Below are positions 12,276-23,987 of a stretch of 64,000 nt of DNA, piece after piece; the first letter of the stretch is position 1, and each line of letters begins with the position of its first letter. A program made the translations under genes and the position numbers. Where the stretch lies: the NCBI GenBank assembly GCA_022829145.1, contig CM040764.1, positions 1,426,001-1,490,000 on the forward strand, written 5' to 3'. The stretch is from Albula goreensis (taxonomy: Eukaryota; Chordata; Actinopteri; Albuliformes; Albulidae). Under the pieces are notes generated by a model, which searched no databases, was not told the DNA's origin, and saw only the letters and a list, made by a program, of their open reading frames with translations.

Positions 12276-13255
12276 CGTGGACTACACAGAACATTGGTGA
12301 CCGTATGTTTAACATGGAACATTATTGACCATATGTGGACAACACAGTGTTAGTGACCGTATGTGGACCACAGAACATTGGTGACCGTATATGTAACACA
12401 AAACATGAGTGACCGTATGTGAAATGCAGAACAAGTGACCGTATATGTAACACAGAACGTTGGTGACTGTATGTGTAACACAGAACATTACTGACCGTAA
12501 GTAGACCACACAATGTCAGAGACTATATGTGGACCACAGGAGATTGGTGAACGTACATGTAACACAGTACATTAGTGACTGTATGTGGACCACTTAGAAC
12601 GTTTGTGACTGTATGCGGACTACTCACATGACCGTATGTAGACCACTTAGCATTGATGACCGTATGTGGACCACGTAGCATTGATGACCGTATGTAGACC
12701 ACTTCGCATTGATGACAGTATGTGGACCACGTAGCATTGATGACCGTATGTAGACCACTTCGCATTGATGACAGTATGTGGACCACTTAGCATTGATGAC
12801 CGTATGTGGACCACTTAGCATTGATGACCATATGTAGACCACTTAGCATTGATGACCGTATGTAGACCACTTAGCATTGATGACCGTATGTAGACCACTT
12901 AGCATTGATGACCGTATGTGGACCACGTAGCATTGATGACCGTATGTAGACCACTTCGCATTGATGACAGTATGTGGACCACTTAGCATTGATGACCGTA
13001 TGTGGACCACTTAGCATTGATGACCATATGTAGACCACTTAGCGTTGATGACCGTATGTAGACCACTTAGCATTGATGACCGTATGTAGACCACTTAGCA
13101 TTGATGACCGTATGTGGACCACTTAGCATTGATGACCGTATGTAGACCACTTAGCATTGATGACCGTATGTGGACCACTTAGCATTGATGACCGTATGTA
13201 GACCACTTAGCGTTGATGACTGTATGTAGACCACTCAGCATCATATGTGGACATG
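12276..13255. repeat. 28-bp minisatellite with seven-unit higher-order repeat
   Basis: Unit CATTGATGACCGTATGTAGA then CCACTTAG, about 34 copies. The left third (12276-12640) is degenerate and the core (12640-13230) is nearly uniform. Block 12721-12916 recurs at 12917-13112, an offset of 196 = 7x28 bases, with the same CTTCGC, GACAGTA and GACCATA variants in the same order. The minus-strand frames rich in VHIRSSML-type peptides are artefacts of the repeat. Confidence 0.96.
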
Positions 13256-14197
13256 GTTTTGGTGAAGATAGGAGCATCATGACTGTCGTAAGAGAGTATT
13301 AAATTGAGGTTTTCGGATTCACAAAAGGCTTTAACAGGGCGAACTACAAATGATACTTAAGATGGGTTTGTTCAGTAGAGCAAGGGGGCCATTTATGAAA
13401 ATTAAATCAAATTTAAAGATTAAATTAAATAAGAATCTCTCTGAAGATGCTGAAAATGAGACCTAATAAAGTTTAATCATCAGAGTACTCCTCCGATAAC
13501 CTGAAACACTCATGTGGCTGAAGAAACGCAGAAAGGAAAGCAGCGTTCTCCACCCCACTACAGCCATGTTGTTTAGTGTCAACATCTGACCATGCAAATA
13601 CATACATTTCACTTATTTTATATTAATACACTGAATCAATTTTTTTTATACGCAGCCACACAAACAGAAGCGCACAGAGATGTGCTGTGAGGTCACTGTG
13701 GTAGTCGTGGCAACAGTATCTACAAGTGTACCAGTCAGCTCTTAGCACATGCCAGCCGCTAACAGGCGGTAATGGCCTTAATGGGTGATATCTTCCTCTT
13801 ATTAGCCGCTTTTCCTGCCCACTGACACGCTCTCCGCACCGGCATGGGAACTCCGGGCAGCTGCCAGTCTGACTCAGGCCTCATTAGCGGCGGGTTCCAT
13901 GCCTGTGAGTGCACCGCTGCATTTTATATTAGGCTCGGAGTCCAGAAAAGTCTCAGAAACATAGCGCTGTTGCACAGAAAGCTGAGGAATTCTTCCGCTT
14001 TTCTGGAAAATCCACCTAGAAGACCTGTTATTTCATCTGGGAAGGGGTGGTTGGTTCCTGTAATGCTGATGTTAACCCTCATGGTAAAATATGAGATGAA
14101 AATGTACATTATCTGGTATGTATGATAGTATAACAACTGGGTCAGTTACTCCATCTTGCACATTTGAGTATACACTGCATCACAGAATTATTTAAAC
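13256..14197. promoter_or_regulatory. Intergenic with a candidate regulatory block at 13750-13910
   Basis: 13750-13910 contains GGTAATGGCCTTAATGGG, TTATTAGCCGC and CTCATTAGCGGCGGG, an evenly GC-balanced stretch with repeated ATTAGCSGC-type sites, suggestive of a homeodomain-bound element. There is no coding support; the open frame at 13844-14125 has no recognised domain. Inference only. Confidence 0.25.
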
Positions 14198-15022
14198 TTT
14201 AGTGAGATACAGGGAGGGAGGGGCACACTGTTACCATAGTGAGATACAGGGAGGGAGGGGCACACTGTTACCATAGACAGATACAGGGAGGGGCACTGTT
14301 ACCATAGTGAGATACAGAGAGGGAGGGGCACACTGTTACCATAGTGAGATACAGGGAGGGAGGGGCACACTGTTACCATAGAGAGATACAGAGAGGGAGG
14401 GGCACACTGTTACCATAGTGAGATATGGGGAGGGGGGGCACACTGTTTCCATAGTGAGATACAGGGAGAAGTACACTGTTACCATAGTGAGATACAGGGA
14501 GGGGCACACTGTTACCATAGAGAGATACAGGCAGGGAGGGCACATTGTTACCATAGTGAGATTTGGGGGAGAGGGCACACTGTTTCCATAGTGAGATACA
14601 GGGAGAAGTACACTGTTACCATAGTGAGATACAGGGAGAAGTACACTGTTACCATAATGAGATACAGGGAGGGGCACACTGTTACCATAGAGAGATATAG
14701 GCAGGGAGGGGCACATTGTTACCATAGTGAGATATGGGGAGGGGGGGGCACACTGTTTCCATAGTGAGATACAGGGAGGGAGAGGTACACTGTTACCATA
14801 GTGAGATATGGGGAGGGGCACACTGTTACCATAGTGAGATACAGAGAGGGAGGGGCACACTGTTACCATAGTGAGATACAGGGAGGGAGGGGCACACTGT
14901 TACCATAGTGAGATACAGGGAGGGACACACTGTTACCATAGAGAGATACAGAGAGGGAGGGGCACACTGTTACCATAGTGAGACACAGGAGAAGTACACT
15001 GTTACCATAGTGAGATACACAG
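14198..15022. repeat. 27-37-bp G-rich minisatellite
   Basis: About 23 copies of GTGAGATACAGGGAGGGAGG then GGCACACTGTTACCATA, with shortened variants (GGGAGAAGTACACTG, GGGAGGGGCACACTG). The plus strand is strongly purine-rich with runs such as GGGAGGGAGGGG and GGGGAGGGGGGGG, giving triplex and G-quadruplex potential. The 177-residue minus-strand frame (recurring SHYGNSVPLP) is translated repeat, not a gene. Confidence 0.96.
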
Positions 15023-17759
15023 GGGGATGGGCTTCATTCAGCAGCATCTCACCACCTCATCTTCTGAGAACACCTCTACTGGTCAGTGAGGCATATGCAG
15101 TCTGTCCGATTCAGCTGTGCATGCAACACCGTGACTGCGCAGCCAAGCTGCTGGACTGCAGAGTGAGATATACACATATATACATACATGCACTCATATG
15201 TACATGTTTGAAACTACTAAAATGCTCCGTCAGAATTACAGCTGTGTCACACGGCATGTGAAGCCAGGTGTTTATGTCTGAAATGACTTCAATGTTGCTG
15301 GAAATGTACGGGATTTAACATTTATACGTTCTTATGTCACACATCATGCAAACAAGCATGAGGTAACATGGTGTACATGTTTGACTGCTATCCTCCAGCA
15401 TGTGGCTTTGCATTTTCATTCGTTCGGTCGAAATAACTTGCCTTTTCGCGGAATAGGTTTTATAAATCATGGCTGAGCTGTCCTCAAATGACATTCTCTT
15501 AAGCACGAGGCAAATTTAAAATGTACAGGTGTAAAACGCAGAGTATAACCTGAGACAGTGTCCAGGTGAGACACAGTGTTCTGCTGGCGCTGTGTATCTC
15601 AGGTTGCCTCAGAATAATGATGTGAGACAGCCATATCAACCAGCCTGCTCTGGCCCTGCAGTAAGCGATACACACACACTTTTTATTTTTAGATCCCGTC
15701 TGCCTCCCTCCTCAAAACACTCAGCGAATTCCCAGGAGCGGCTCAGCTCAGGCCTTTAACCGTGCGGAAGGGAAGCGGCCCTGTGATAACCGCTCCGTCT
15801 CGCGTATGAAGGGCCCTCCGAGCCTAGCGCCACGCGGGCCTCTCGCCGGGGCGGACTCTAAGGAAGGTTGACGGCTCGGGAGGCCCCTCTGATTCATTCT
15901 GCGCTTTGAGGGGTGGGGGGGGGGAGAGATGGCGAGCGAGCGAGATGGAGGGATGGAGAGGCATGGATGTGTGCGTCTCATTTTCTGGCCTTTGCATTGT
16001 GTGTGTCAGAGCTGACGGTTTCTCTGCTGGGGGTAATTAACACCTGCAGATGAACTGAATTTGAGGGGCGGACGATATTAATTCTCAGTCTCAAGCTACC
16101 CATAAGCCACTGTGGTAGGGTGTTGAAGCATACCCAAAACAGCTTCCTGTTGGACGTGTGACATAAACATGTAAGCAGCGCACAAAAATTCTGTCCTTTG
16201 TTTGGTGCAAATGCGGCGAGCCGGCTTTCCCATCGTTCAAAGGGAGCTGCGTGCACCTCAGCAACAGCCTAGAAACTGTAACGGAGCAGCTATCCATTCC
16301 AGCTCCTTATCGATGCCGTAACCGTGACACCAACCCTTCTAACTACCGCTCCAGGGTCTTCCTCCTGTCGGACCTCTACCTTAAAAAAAGGTAGACTCAT
16401 TCAGTCTTATGGTTCAAGGACACCTTGAAAGATGTACAACGACAAAGTCATACCGTAACACTGGCAGAAAAGAGCATGCACTGAAAGTTATATATTTTAT
16501 TGTTTGAATAGTTATGACCTATACAATATAGGCTATCCTATCTAGCTAATTAGCGCACGCTAACTTGCTTGTTATGGTCCTTTATGGTCATGGGGGTCTA
16601 TCTTAGCTAGCTAGCTAATATATTGATGATAATTATTTGACAGTCAGCTATATTTATTTTCCTTATGTAATAATGTGCCACTAGCGAGTCACATGTCTGC
16701 TACAAATCGCAAATTCAGCCAAGATTAATAGTCTGCATCCATCATGTTCCAAGCATTAAAAGAATATGAATTTCGAAAGCACGGGTCTCACGTTTTCCTG
16801 GTTTCCTCGGTTCTGTTAGTGTAGATCATGGGGAATTCAATTATTTGTGTCATTATGGAATTTAATATTATTGCCTTTAATATCTCCAAAGTCATGTCAT
16901 GACAGCTGCTTGCTGAGTCAATTTACGACAAATTATTTGGCTACCTTTGAGTTTTGCGCTCTGAATAGACCTGCTTTTGAGACCTCTTAAGCGCAAGGGT
17001 TTCACTTTAGACAAAACTTGCATGGTACTGAAATTTCTTTTCGGAGGACACTCCAAAATATTGCGCTTCTACACCCCTTTATTATGTCAAAGGTGCAAGT
17101 GGCTTTTTGCTTCAACATTTTTCCTGTTGCGCTGCTGGCGTGTTGCCGAAAATAACTTTGCGAGCATAGATGCCGTAATGGCGCATTTTAAATCAGGCAT
17201 AGGACGTAGCACCTGCTGTCAAAAAAAGGCCCCGAAAGCTCAATTGTGTTTTGTGGTGTCAAACCATGAAAAGCCTTGTAAGTAATCAATAAAATAGATA
17301 AACGATTTACATATCCAACAAAACTCAGTTTTCTGGATTTTCTGTTCTCATAGAATCACCCAAGCTGTTTATCTTCATTTCAGATAGCAGTGATTATTCA
17401 CAGGCCAGTGCTTCAGTCCTTTAACTACAGAGCTAGAAAAGGGTTGGAGGGTGTGTTTCTTTCCCCTGCATTTTAAAACAAAACAGTAACCACCTCAACA
17501 AACCCCACAGACTCCAGCAAACAATTAATCGTTTCTGTTTATAGAACAGGCAGAAGCAATATCGTACTAGAGCGATCTTGCTCTTCCCCGCCGTTGCCAT
17601 GCTAAAAAAATGGTCACCTACCTGTAATCAATCATTTACCATTAACATATTTTCAATTAGAGTCTTACTTCAAAGCACTGTACGTCCGTTATTAGCAAAG
17701 AATGAAATAGTCGAACGTAAATGCCTCTCGGCAGACCAGATTACGTCGTAATGCTAACA
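15023..17759. other. Intergenic, no gene seen; candidate homeodomain-site patches
   Basis: GTAATTAACACC at 16032 and GATATTAATTCTC at 16074 lie in a unique stretch. A G-run sits at 15909-15925. 16500-16660 is a palindrome-rich AT region (TAGCTAGCTAGCTAATA). The frame at 16977-17285 is a Cys-rich peptide with no recognised domain. Confidence 0.45.
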
Positions 17760-18030
17760 TGAGCCCAAATCAAGATGGCCGCAGCTTTTGCTTTTGTTAA
17801 CATCTCTATTCATCAGTGGTCAGAAAGAAAGTTTGCAAGAGAGCTCGAAGTGTGGATAGAGGAGGGTGGCACTCTTCCTCCACCGAGTAAGATAAGCGGA
17901 GGATCTCCCGCTGGTATTGGATCCTGTTTTATCTCTGCGCCGGATTACGCTAATCAGAGGATTAATCACGTATTAAACAACAAAGGCGGAGGCTCTGCCC
18001 CGTTAGCACCTCTCGCGCAGGCTTAGGGCG
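17760..18030. promoter_or_regulatory. Candidate enhancer with paired bicoid-class homeodomain sites and a SOX site
   Basis: GGATTA at 17942-17947, TAATC at 17951-17955, GGATTA at 17959-17964 overlapping TAATC at 17963-17967, and AACAAAGG (SOX/TCF-like) at 17979-17986 all lie within 45 bp. An AGATAAGCGG (GATA-type) site is about 50 bp upstream. GGATTA/TAATCC is the K50 homeodomain site bound by OTX, CRX, PITX and GSC. An 83-residue open frame covers the block (17775-18026) but matches nothing I know and has no splice sites. Enhancer function is inferred. Confidence 0.4.
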
Positions 18031-18119
18031 TCGCGATAAAGGGCAGGGCAAACCTTGGCTTTTAAGGGTGTTTCCCACACCCTCTGTTTTCAGGGAGCAC
18101 AGGGGTGGGGCACATCTTC

Positions 18120-18408
18120 CCACTCTCTAACACAGATATTCAGCACAGTACAGCACACTACTCTCTAACACAGATATTCAACACAGTACAGCACGCTACT
18201 CTCTAACACAGAGATTCAGCACAGTACAGCTCACAACTCTCTAACACAGAGATTCAGCACAGTACAGCATACTGATTTCTAACACAGAGATTCAGCACAG
18301 TACAGCATACTGCTTTGTAACACAGAGACTCGGCACAGTAGAGCTCACAACTCTCTAACACAGAGATTCAGCACACTACAGCTCACAACTCTCTAACACA
18401 GAGATGTT
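18120..18408. repeat. 38-bp minisatellite, about 7.5 copies
   Basis: Unit CTCTCTAACACAGAGATTCA then GCACAGTACAGCACACTA, with variants at the end (GCTCACAA, GCATACTG). Confidence 0.95.
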
Positions 18409-18545
18409 GCGTCCCGTATTAAACCCCCAGGGTTGCCACCCGTCCCGTAAAATATGGAATCTTCCTGTAATTGACAATTTAATGTTGCTGTGGTGGGTGT
18501 ACCTTGTTTTCATTTCTGAAAGGTGGCAACCCTAATCCTGACACA
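18409..18545. mobile_element. Short nonautonomous DNA-transposon-like fragment
   Basis: Perfect 11-bp inverted termini GGGTTGCCACC (18430-18440) and GGTGGCAACCC (18522-18532) enclose 81 bp containing GTCCCGTAAAATATGGAATC. GCGTCCCGTATTAAACCCCC lies just left. This resembles a fish repeat that carries several CCCGTATT motifs. No unambiguous target-site duplication is seen. Confidence 0.5.
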
Positions 18546-19124
18546 TCTGCCCCCAAAACACCCTCGGTGACCGGCAAGAACGCAACCTGCGCCTCTTGCG
18601 AGGGTGGAAAATGTCCCCCTGCGAAAATGCTCTCCCTGGATATGGTCAGTTCAACACGTAGGAGATACAGTTTCTCAATGGCTCCCCTGGGGAACCTCCT
18701 ATTGAATAATTGGCCCTGCTTTGCGACCTGCAGGTTCAACAGTGGAAACGCGCTAACAAAACACATTCTGGTCACACACGTCCAGAGACATGCATCGATC
18801 TCGGTGTCTCGCACAGACCTCTGCAGGTTTTTTATTAAAAGGTAGGTAAGGACGGTCTGTGGCACACTGTTGCTAATACATAAAAACAGATCGATTTGTC
18901 ATGTGGCCTCTAAAACCAGTGGAAGGAGGAGGAGGAAATAACAGCAGCTATATGGATTTCCAGTGCCCAGGAGCTACATAGTAATTAAAGCTAATCATTT
19001 TCAGGTTTTACTTACCCAAAAGTTCCTGGATTTTTATGGAAGAGAAGTCTGGTTTAAACTAGTTTCCCTCAGCATTTTATAGGGACATATGAACATATAA
19101 TGATCCAGCCAAACTCAGCTTAGT
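18546..19124. other. Intergenic, no gene seen
   Basis: Open frames exist on both strands at 18479-18865, but they include the transposon-like fragment and have no recognised domain. The remainder is AT-rich with no feature. Confidence 0.45.
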
Positions 19125-19366
19125 ATTTACCTACAGTCTACACAGTATCCAGCACTGCATCAAGCCCATTTACCTACAGTCTACAGAGTATCTAGCACTG
19201 CATTCAGCCCATTTACCTACAGTCTACAGAGTATCCAGCACTGCATTAAGCCCATTTACCTACAGTCTACAGAGTATCCAGCACTGCATTAAGGCCATTT
19301 ACCTACAGTCTACAGAGTATCCAGCACTGCATCAAGCCCATTCACCTACAGTCTACAGAGTATCCA
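19125..19366. repeat. 43-bp minisatellite, about 5.6 copies
   Basis: Unit CATTTACCTACAGTCTACAG then AGTATCCAGCACTGCATTAAGCC. Adjacent units differ by one to three bases. Confidence 0.95.
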
Positions 19367-19379
19367 AGTAAAATTTTGG

Positions 19380-19455
19380 TACTGTGCAAGCTTAAGAAGG
19401 TGTGCATGTGTGCATGCCTGTGTTTGTGTGCGCCTGTGTGAGTGTGTGTGTTCAG
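19380..19455. repeat. TG-rich, Z-DNA-prone tract
   Basis: Alternating purine-pyrimidine sequence rich in TGTG and TGCG. Not a clean microsatellite. Confidence 0.6.
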
Positions 19456-19639
19456 AAAATCCATGCTCTGCATGATGCCAAAAAAGAATGAAGTGTATGA
19501 ATGATGACAATGTGACACCAAGCCAAAAAATATAGGTTCTGTACATGTTACCTTCTGTGACTAGTGACCTGAGTGACTTCAGGAAAGACACTAGCACTAC
19601 GATGCATCTCTATCCTCCAATAACCAAGACATTTCTCCC

Positions 19640-20820
19640 ACTTAAAATGATGTCTGTGTCATGTTAGATTGTATTGTGGTTGTCAGTTTTGCCCTCAGCA
19701 AGTGAAATGCAAGCTCAATTGGATTCAGGTCAGGTGACCGACTTGGCCGTTGCGGAACATTCCACTTGTTTGCCTGAAAAAAGTCTTGGGTTGCTTTTGC
19801 AGTATGCTTCGGGTCATTGGCCATCTGCACTGCGAAGCGACATCAATGAGTTTTGAAGCATTTGGCTGAATCTGAGTAGACGATATAGCCCTGAAAACTT
19901 CAGCATTCATCCTGCTGCTTTTGCCAGCAGTCACATCATCAATAAATACAAGAGGACCAGTTCAACTGGAAGCCATACATGCCCTTGCTATAACACTACC
20001 TCTACCATGCTTCGCTGGTGAGGGCGATGTGCTTTGGATCATGAGCAGTTCCTTCCCTTCTCCACGCTCTTCTCTTCCCATCATTCTGGTATAAGTTGAT
20101 CTTTGTCTCATCTGTCCATAGTATGTTGTTCCAGAACTGTACTGGCTTTTTAAAATGGTTTTTTTGGCAAACTCTAATCTGGCCTTCCCGTTTTTAAGGC
20201 CTACCAATGGTTTATATTTTGTGGTAAACCCTCTGTATTCATTCTGGTGAAGCCTCCTCTTGATTGTTGACTTTGACATAGATACGCCTACCTCGTGGAG
20301 GGTGTTCTTGGCCTGGAAAACTGTTGCGAAGGGGTTTTTCTTCACCAGGGGAGGAATTATACGGTCATTCACCACAGTTGTTTTCCATGGTCTTCCGGGC
20401 CTTTCGCCATTCCTGACTTGTTTCACTGGCAGTGTCATTGGTCTTCATATTGAGGGTTAAAAACAACAGCTTCCAAATGCAAATGCCACAACTCTATCAA
20501 CTCTAGACCTTTTATATGCTTACTTGTAATTAAAATTACAAAATTAAAATTAACTCATGAGGGAACGACACACACATGGTCATGGAACGGCTGAGCAGCC
20601 AATTATGTAATAACTCCTGAGAATTTAAGATTGGGGAACTATGTACAGAAATGGTTGTAATTCCTACACGTTTCATATTATATTTTTGACAAAATTAAAG
20701 CCGACAGTCAACACTTTAAGCACATTTTCCATGTTTCATTTCAAATCCATTGTGGTGGGGTACACAGCCGAAATGATGAAAATTGTATCACTGTCAGATA
20801 CTTATGAACCTGACTGTATA
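19640..20820 (-). mobile_element. Decayed Tc1-type DNA transposon
   Basis: The right end, read on the minus strand, starts at a TA and continues CAGTCAGGTTCATAAGTATC, the terminal inverted repeat of a common fish Tc1 family (usually CAGTCAGGTCCATAAATATT). A transposase remnant follows. The matching left terminus near 19.6 kb is not seen, so the copy is truncated or too diverged there. Confidence 0.9.
19642..20438 (-). pseudogene. Tc1 transposase pseudogene
   Basis: The minus strand encodes the second DNA-binding helix-turn-helix (GRPWKTTVVNDRI, VGVSMSKSTIKRRLHQNEYR), then the DDE catalytic domain. The first Asp (WTDETK, near 20110) lies in a shifted frame. An in-frame TGA at 19962-19964 replaces the usual Trp or Gly codon before TGPLVFIDD. 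A further frameshift near 19840 precedes NDPKHTAKAT (second Asp) and SPDLNPIEL (catalytic Glu codon at 19714-19716). The usual N-terminal helix-turn-helix is missing. At least one stop and two or more frameshifts make it inactive. Confidence 0.92.
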
Positions 20821-23800
20821 ATTGTTTTCTCTGTCCTCTGCCGTTTTAGTCAATTTACCTTTTCACCGTTCGTAAACTCGCGTGCAGCCGATAATTCGCT
20901 TGGCACTTTATTTCAGGCTGGATTTCGGAGTGTAGCCGTAATGTGGGAGGCACAGCTGTGTGGCAGCAGGTAGGACGGAAAATGGCCGATCCCCTGCGAG
21001 AGCGTGTTGGCTCAGTCACGCTCCACGCGGGGAGGATGTCGCTCCGCGCTGCTGTCCCATCAGCAGGCACGGGGACAGCAGATGACATGGAGACAGTGGG
21101 ATATTTCAGTCTGTGTGAGCAATACCAAAACAGCCAGCTACAAAAATAGTACGCAAAACTCAGAAAAGGAAACAATCGCATTTATTTCTGCTCTAAATCT
21201 AGCACACGCTGAAGCATCTCTGCTTTTTAGGTAAATCGACTATCAACTAATCAACTCGATCCACATTTTGAGCTGACTTTAAAAGCCATGATTTTTACTT
21301 CGTCTTAATTTGATCCAGGCTTCTATTATACACTGTGTATTATCTGTGTATAATTTTGTAATTTAGCATTTTATTATTCCTTTAATGTCACTGTAGACAT
21401 TTGTTTAGCAATAATTGCATGGCAGGTAATGTATGAATGTAGTTTATTGTTATTGTTGTTGATAATAATAATAATAATAATAGATTGAGTTGCTTATTTA
21501 ATAATTATTTGTTGAGGAAGACGCCTGCTTACACCAGTACTGGCCTCCTTTGCCGTACGCTTTTCCCCATAAGCTCATATGGCAGGCTGGACTCTTGCCT
21601 GAGGCCCAACCCTACCTTTGGGAGGATAGGGGGTCAGGTCAGAAGGTCAGAGGGTGCCGTTCCTACCAGATTCAGGAAAGGCCAAACAGATTATTCGGGC
21701 ATCAGTGACCCCAGGGGGTCTTCACCCTGACAGGAAAGCTGTCAAAAAGGGCCAGACCCAGCCGTCTTGTCTTTCATGTCCACAATAAATAAGACAACTG
21801 CTGACCTCATTATAAAGGTCAGGGGTCAAAGGTCAGGAGCTCCCTGCCTTCTGTCTCTGCCTCTCCTCTACTCTCTCTGCTCTGAGGTGGAGGATGTTTT
21901 GGGATTTATGCTGGCTGTGCGCCATGATTTCTTTATTTCTTTTCTTGCTAATTCCTATTTGTTACTGTTACTAATTATTCATATCAATTTATACAGGTGA
22001 TTATTCGCTTCATTGTGATGTCATGTAAGGGGTTACTTGGGTGAAGTATGCATTTCACCATCCTATCATTACCGCATCTCAGTCGTGGTGGGATGGTTTC
22101 CGTCCATCACGGGTTAGGTATGTTACAGAGAGCAGTGCGTCTGTAGAGGATGTGCTGGTTGCAGATAGGAAGTGGAATAATTGATTCAGCTTCACAGATG
22201 AATAAGGCAGAGGAAGATTTTTTTTTTAGCAAGGGTTGGAGTTTGCAACAGATGAAACAGATAAAAGTTTCAAATGTTCTCCCATGCATAAAAAATGAGG
22301 TGAGTGAAATGAAACTTTGAGAAGTTGCTGCTTCAATGAAGATGATTCCCCCGGGTTTTAAACATGCTGATCTGAAATATGTTCTGTCTTTTTTGAGACG
22401 GATATTTATGTTTTTAACCTTGGCATCACAAACTTCCGGATGCATCTTTTTGTGTGAGTCACAGGGAGAGTCGTTTTGTTGTGTTCGAAAGCGCAGACGG
22501 CTCGTGGTGTTTCGAGGTGGGGATATCGAACATATGAAGGAGATTTGACCACAAAAGGAGGGGGATCGGTATGGTTGAAGGGTGGCCTCGCTAATGACAA
22601 GTCCAGTGAGGAGGCGACTGAGGGGACAAGCAAGGGCGCAAGTGAGCATGCGAGTGAGCACTTTGGGAAGGTTCTAGTGATATGAGAGGTAGTGAGGACT
22701 CCATTAAACTTGAGGTGGGGGTTGAGGGGAGACCCCAGCTGGAGAGATTCCCAGAGAAGGACTTCAGCTTCCACTGCTACACTGCCTTGGGAACGAGAGT
22801 CCGGGAGTGTGGGAATGAGAGTCGGGGGTCAGGGTATGAAGCCCAAGTGTTGGCCAAGGACAGAACACTGAGCGAAAAAAAAGAACAGGAATGAAAGACT
22901 GAAAAGGGTAAAGTGGTTATGGTAGTGAATGGTCTGGCTTCGGAGTTTCCTCTCACTGACTCCACGGCGGAGGGTGAAGTTACCGAAGGGGGAGAGGCGA
23001 TGGAGATGACGGATGTGAAATCGGGGTAAATACGGGCTTTTAGCATGCATGAGTAGCTCTCTGATTCCTCACTGCTACTGGATGCAACAGCTAGTCAAAC
23101 AAAAGACGGTACTTTAGAGAGATTTATACTTTTGACAGGATAAGTAATTATCTTTCAAGGATACAAGAAATGGGAGAGCTGTGAAGGTCACAGAATCATT
23201 GTTTATCCTGCCATTTTTAACCAAGATTCACAGAATTCCGCTGAAAGCTTTTTAAAGTGAATTAAGCAACAGCAAATAAAGCAAGCTCGTCCGATAAGTT
23301 AGCTACCATTTTTTTCCAATGCTGAAGACGCATAATGTAATTGAATTCTCTTCCACAATGGAGACCTTGTGGAAGAGATCTTAATGGCTCCGGAGACAGG
23401 GTTAAGTGGCTGCAAAACAAAAGACAGGGTTATCGTAAAAGCTAGATTCACCCACTGGAATCGTATGGATGCTCCAGACTCATTCATTTTTAATCTAGGG
23501 AGGGAGCTCTGACTCTGGGGCAATCCGCGAAGCAGCAGTGCAGTTTCGCACAAAGCCGTATGAAGCTGGACGTGGACAGGAAGTAGATCTCCATCCACTG
23601 CAGAGCCCTTACGCGGCTCAGCTCCGAGGAAAAACCACATGGGACACTGCGCCCGGTCCGCAGGAGCGTATAGAAGCTGTGGGTCCATGTTCCAGGCATC
23701 ATGGGACTTCCTGCTGATGTTCGTATGTAGTTCTGGTCGAGCGTTGGGAAGGAGTTTTATGAAGCGGTTATGACATGTGTAGAGAATGGGGAACGTCCAC

Positions 23801-23940
23801 CAAACTGTCACCAGGCAAACAGATTAACGATTTTGTAGCAGTTCTGGTATAGAAAGACTAGTCTAATTATATCCCTGATTGCATAACCAGGGATAGCTTG
23901 TTTTTAATTACACATCTGACTTGGACTCAGGTAGATATGG
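20821..23940. other. Intergenic, no gene seen
   Basis: Includes an (AAT)n run at 21461-21482 and a purine-rich plus-strand stretch at 22545-23040. Open frames such as 22107-22661 (minus) and 23299-23811 (minus) have no recognised domain, no repeat explanation and no supporting splice structure, and are not called. Confidence 0.45.
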
Positions 23941-23950
23941 CCTGATCTCT

Positions 23951-23987
23951 GACACACACACACACACACACACACATACACACACAG
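23951..23987. repeat. (CA)n microsatellite
   Basis: About 18 CA dinucleotides with one TA interruption. Confidence 0.95.

Noticed and set aside
12309..12842. Several overlapping minus-strand frames of 63-87 residues
   Set aside because: All are translations of the 28-bp repeat in different frames.
14336..14869. 177-residue minus-strand open frame
   Set aside because: Direct translation of the G-rich minisatellite (repeating SHYGNSVPLP).
17775..18026. 83-residue plus-strand frame beginning MAAAFAFVN
   Set aside because: No recognised domain, no splice donor at its end and no upstream promoter. The block is better explained as a noncoding element.
18479..18865. Opposed open frames of 113 and 128 residues
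   Set aside because: They overlap each other and a transposon-like fragment, with no domain.
22107..22661. 184-residue minus-strand frame
   Set aside because: No recognised domain. Low-complexity start and a competing frame on the other strand.
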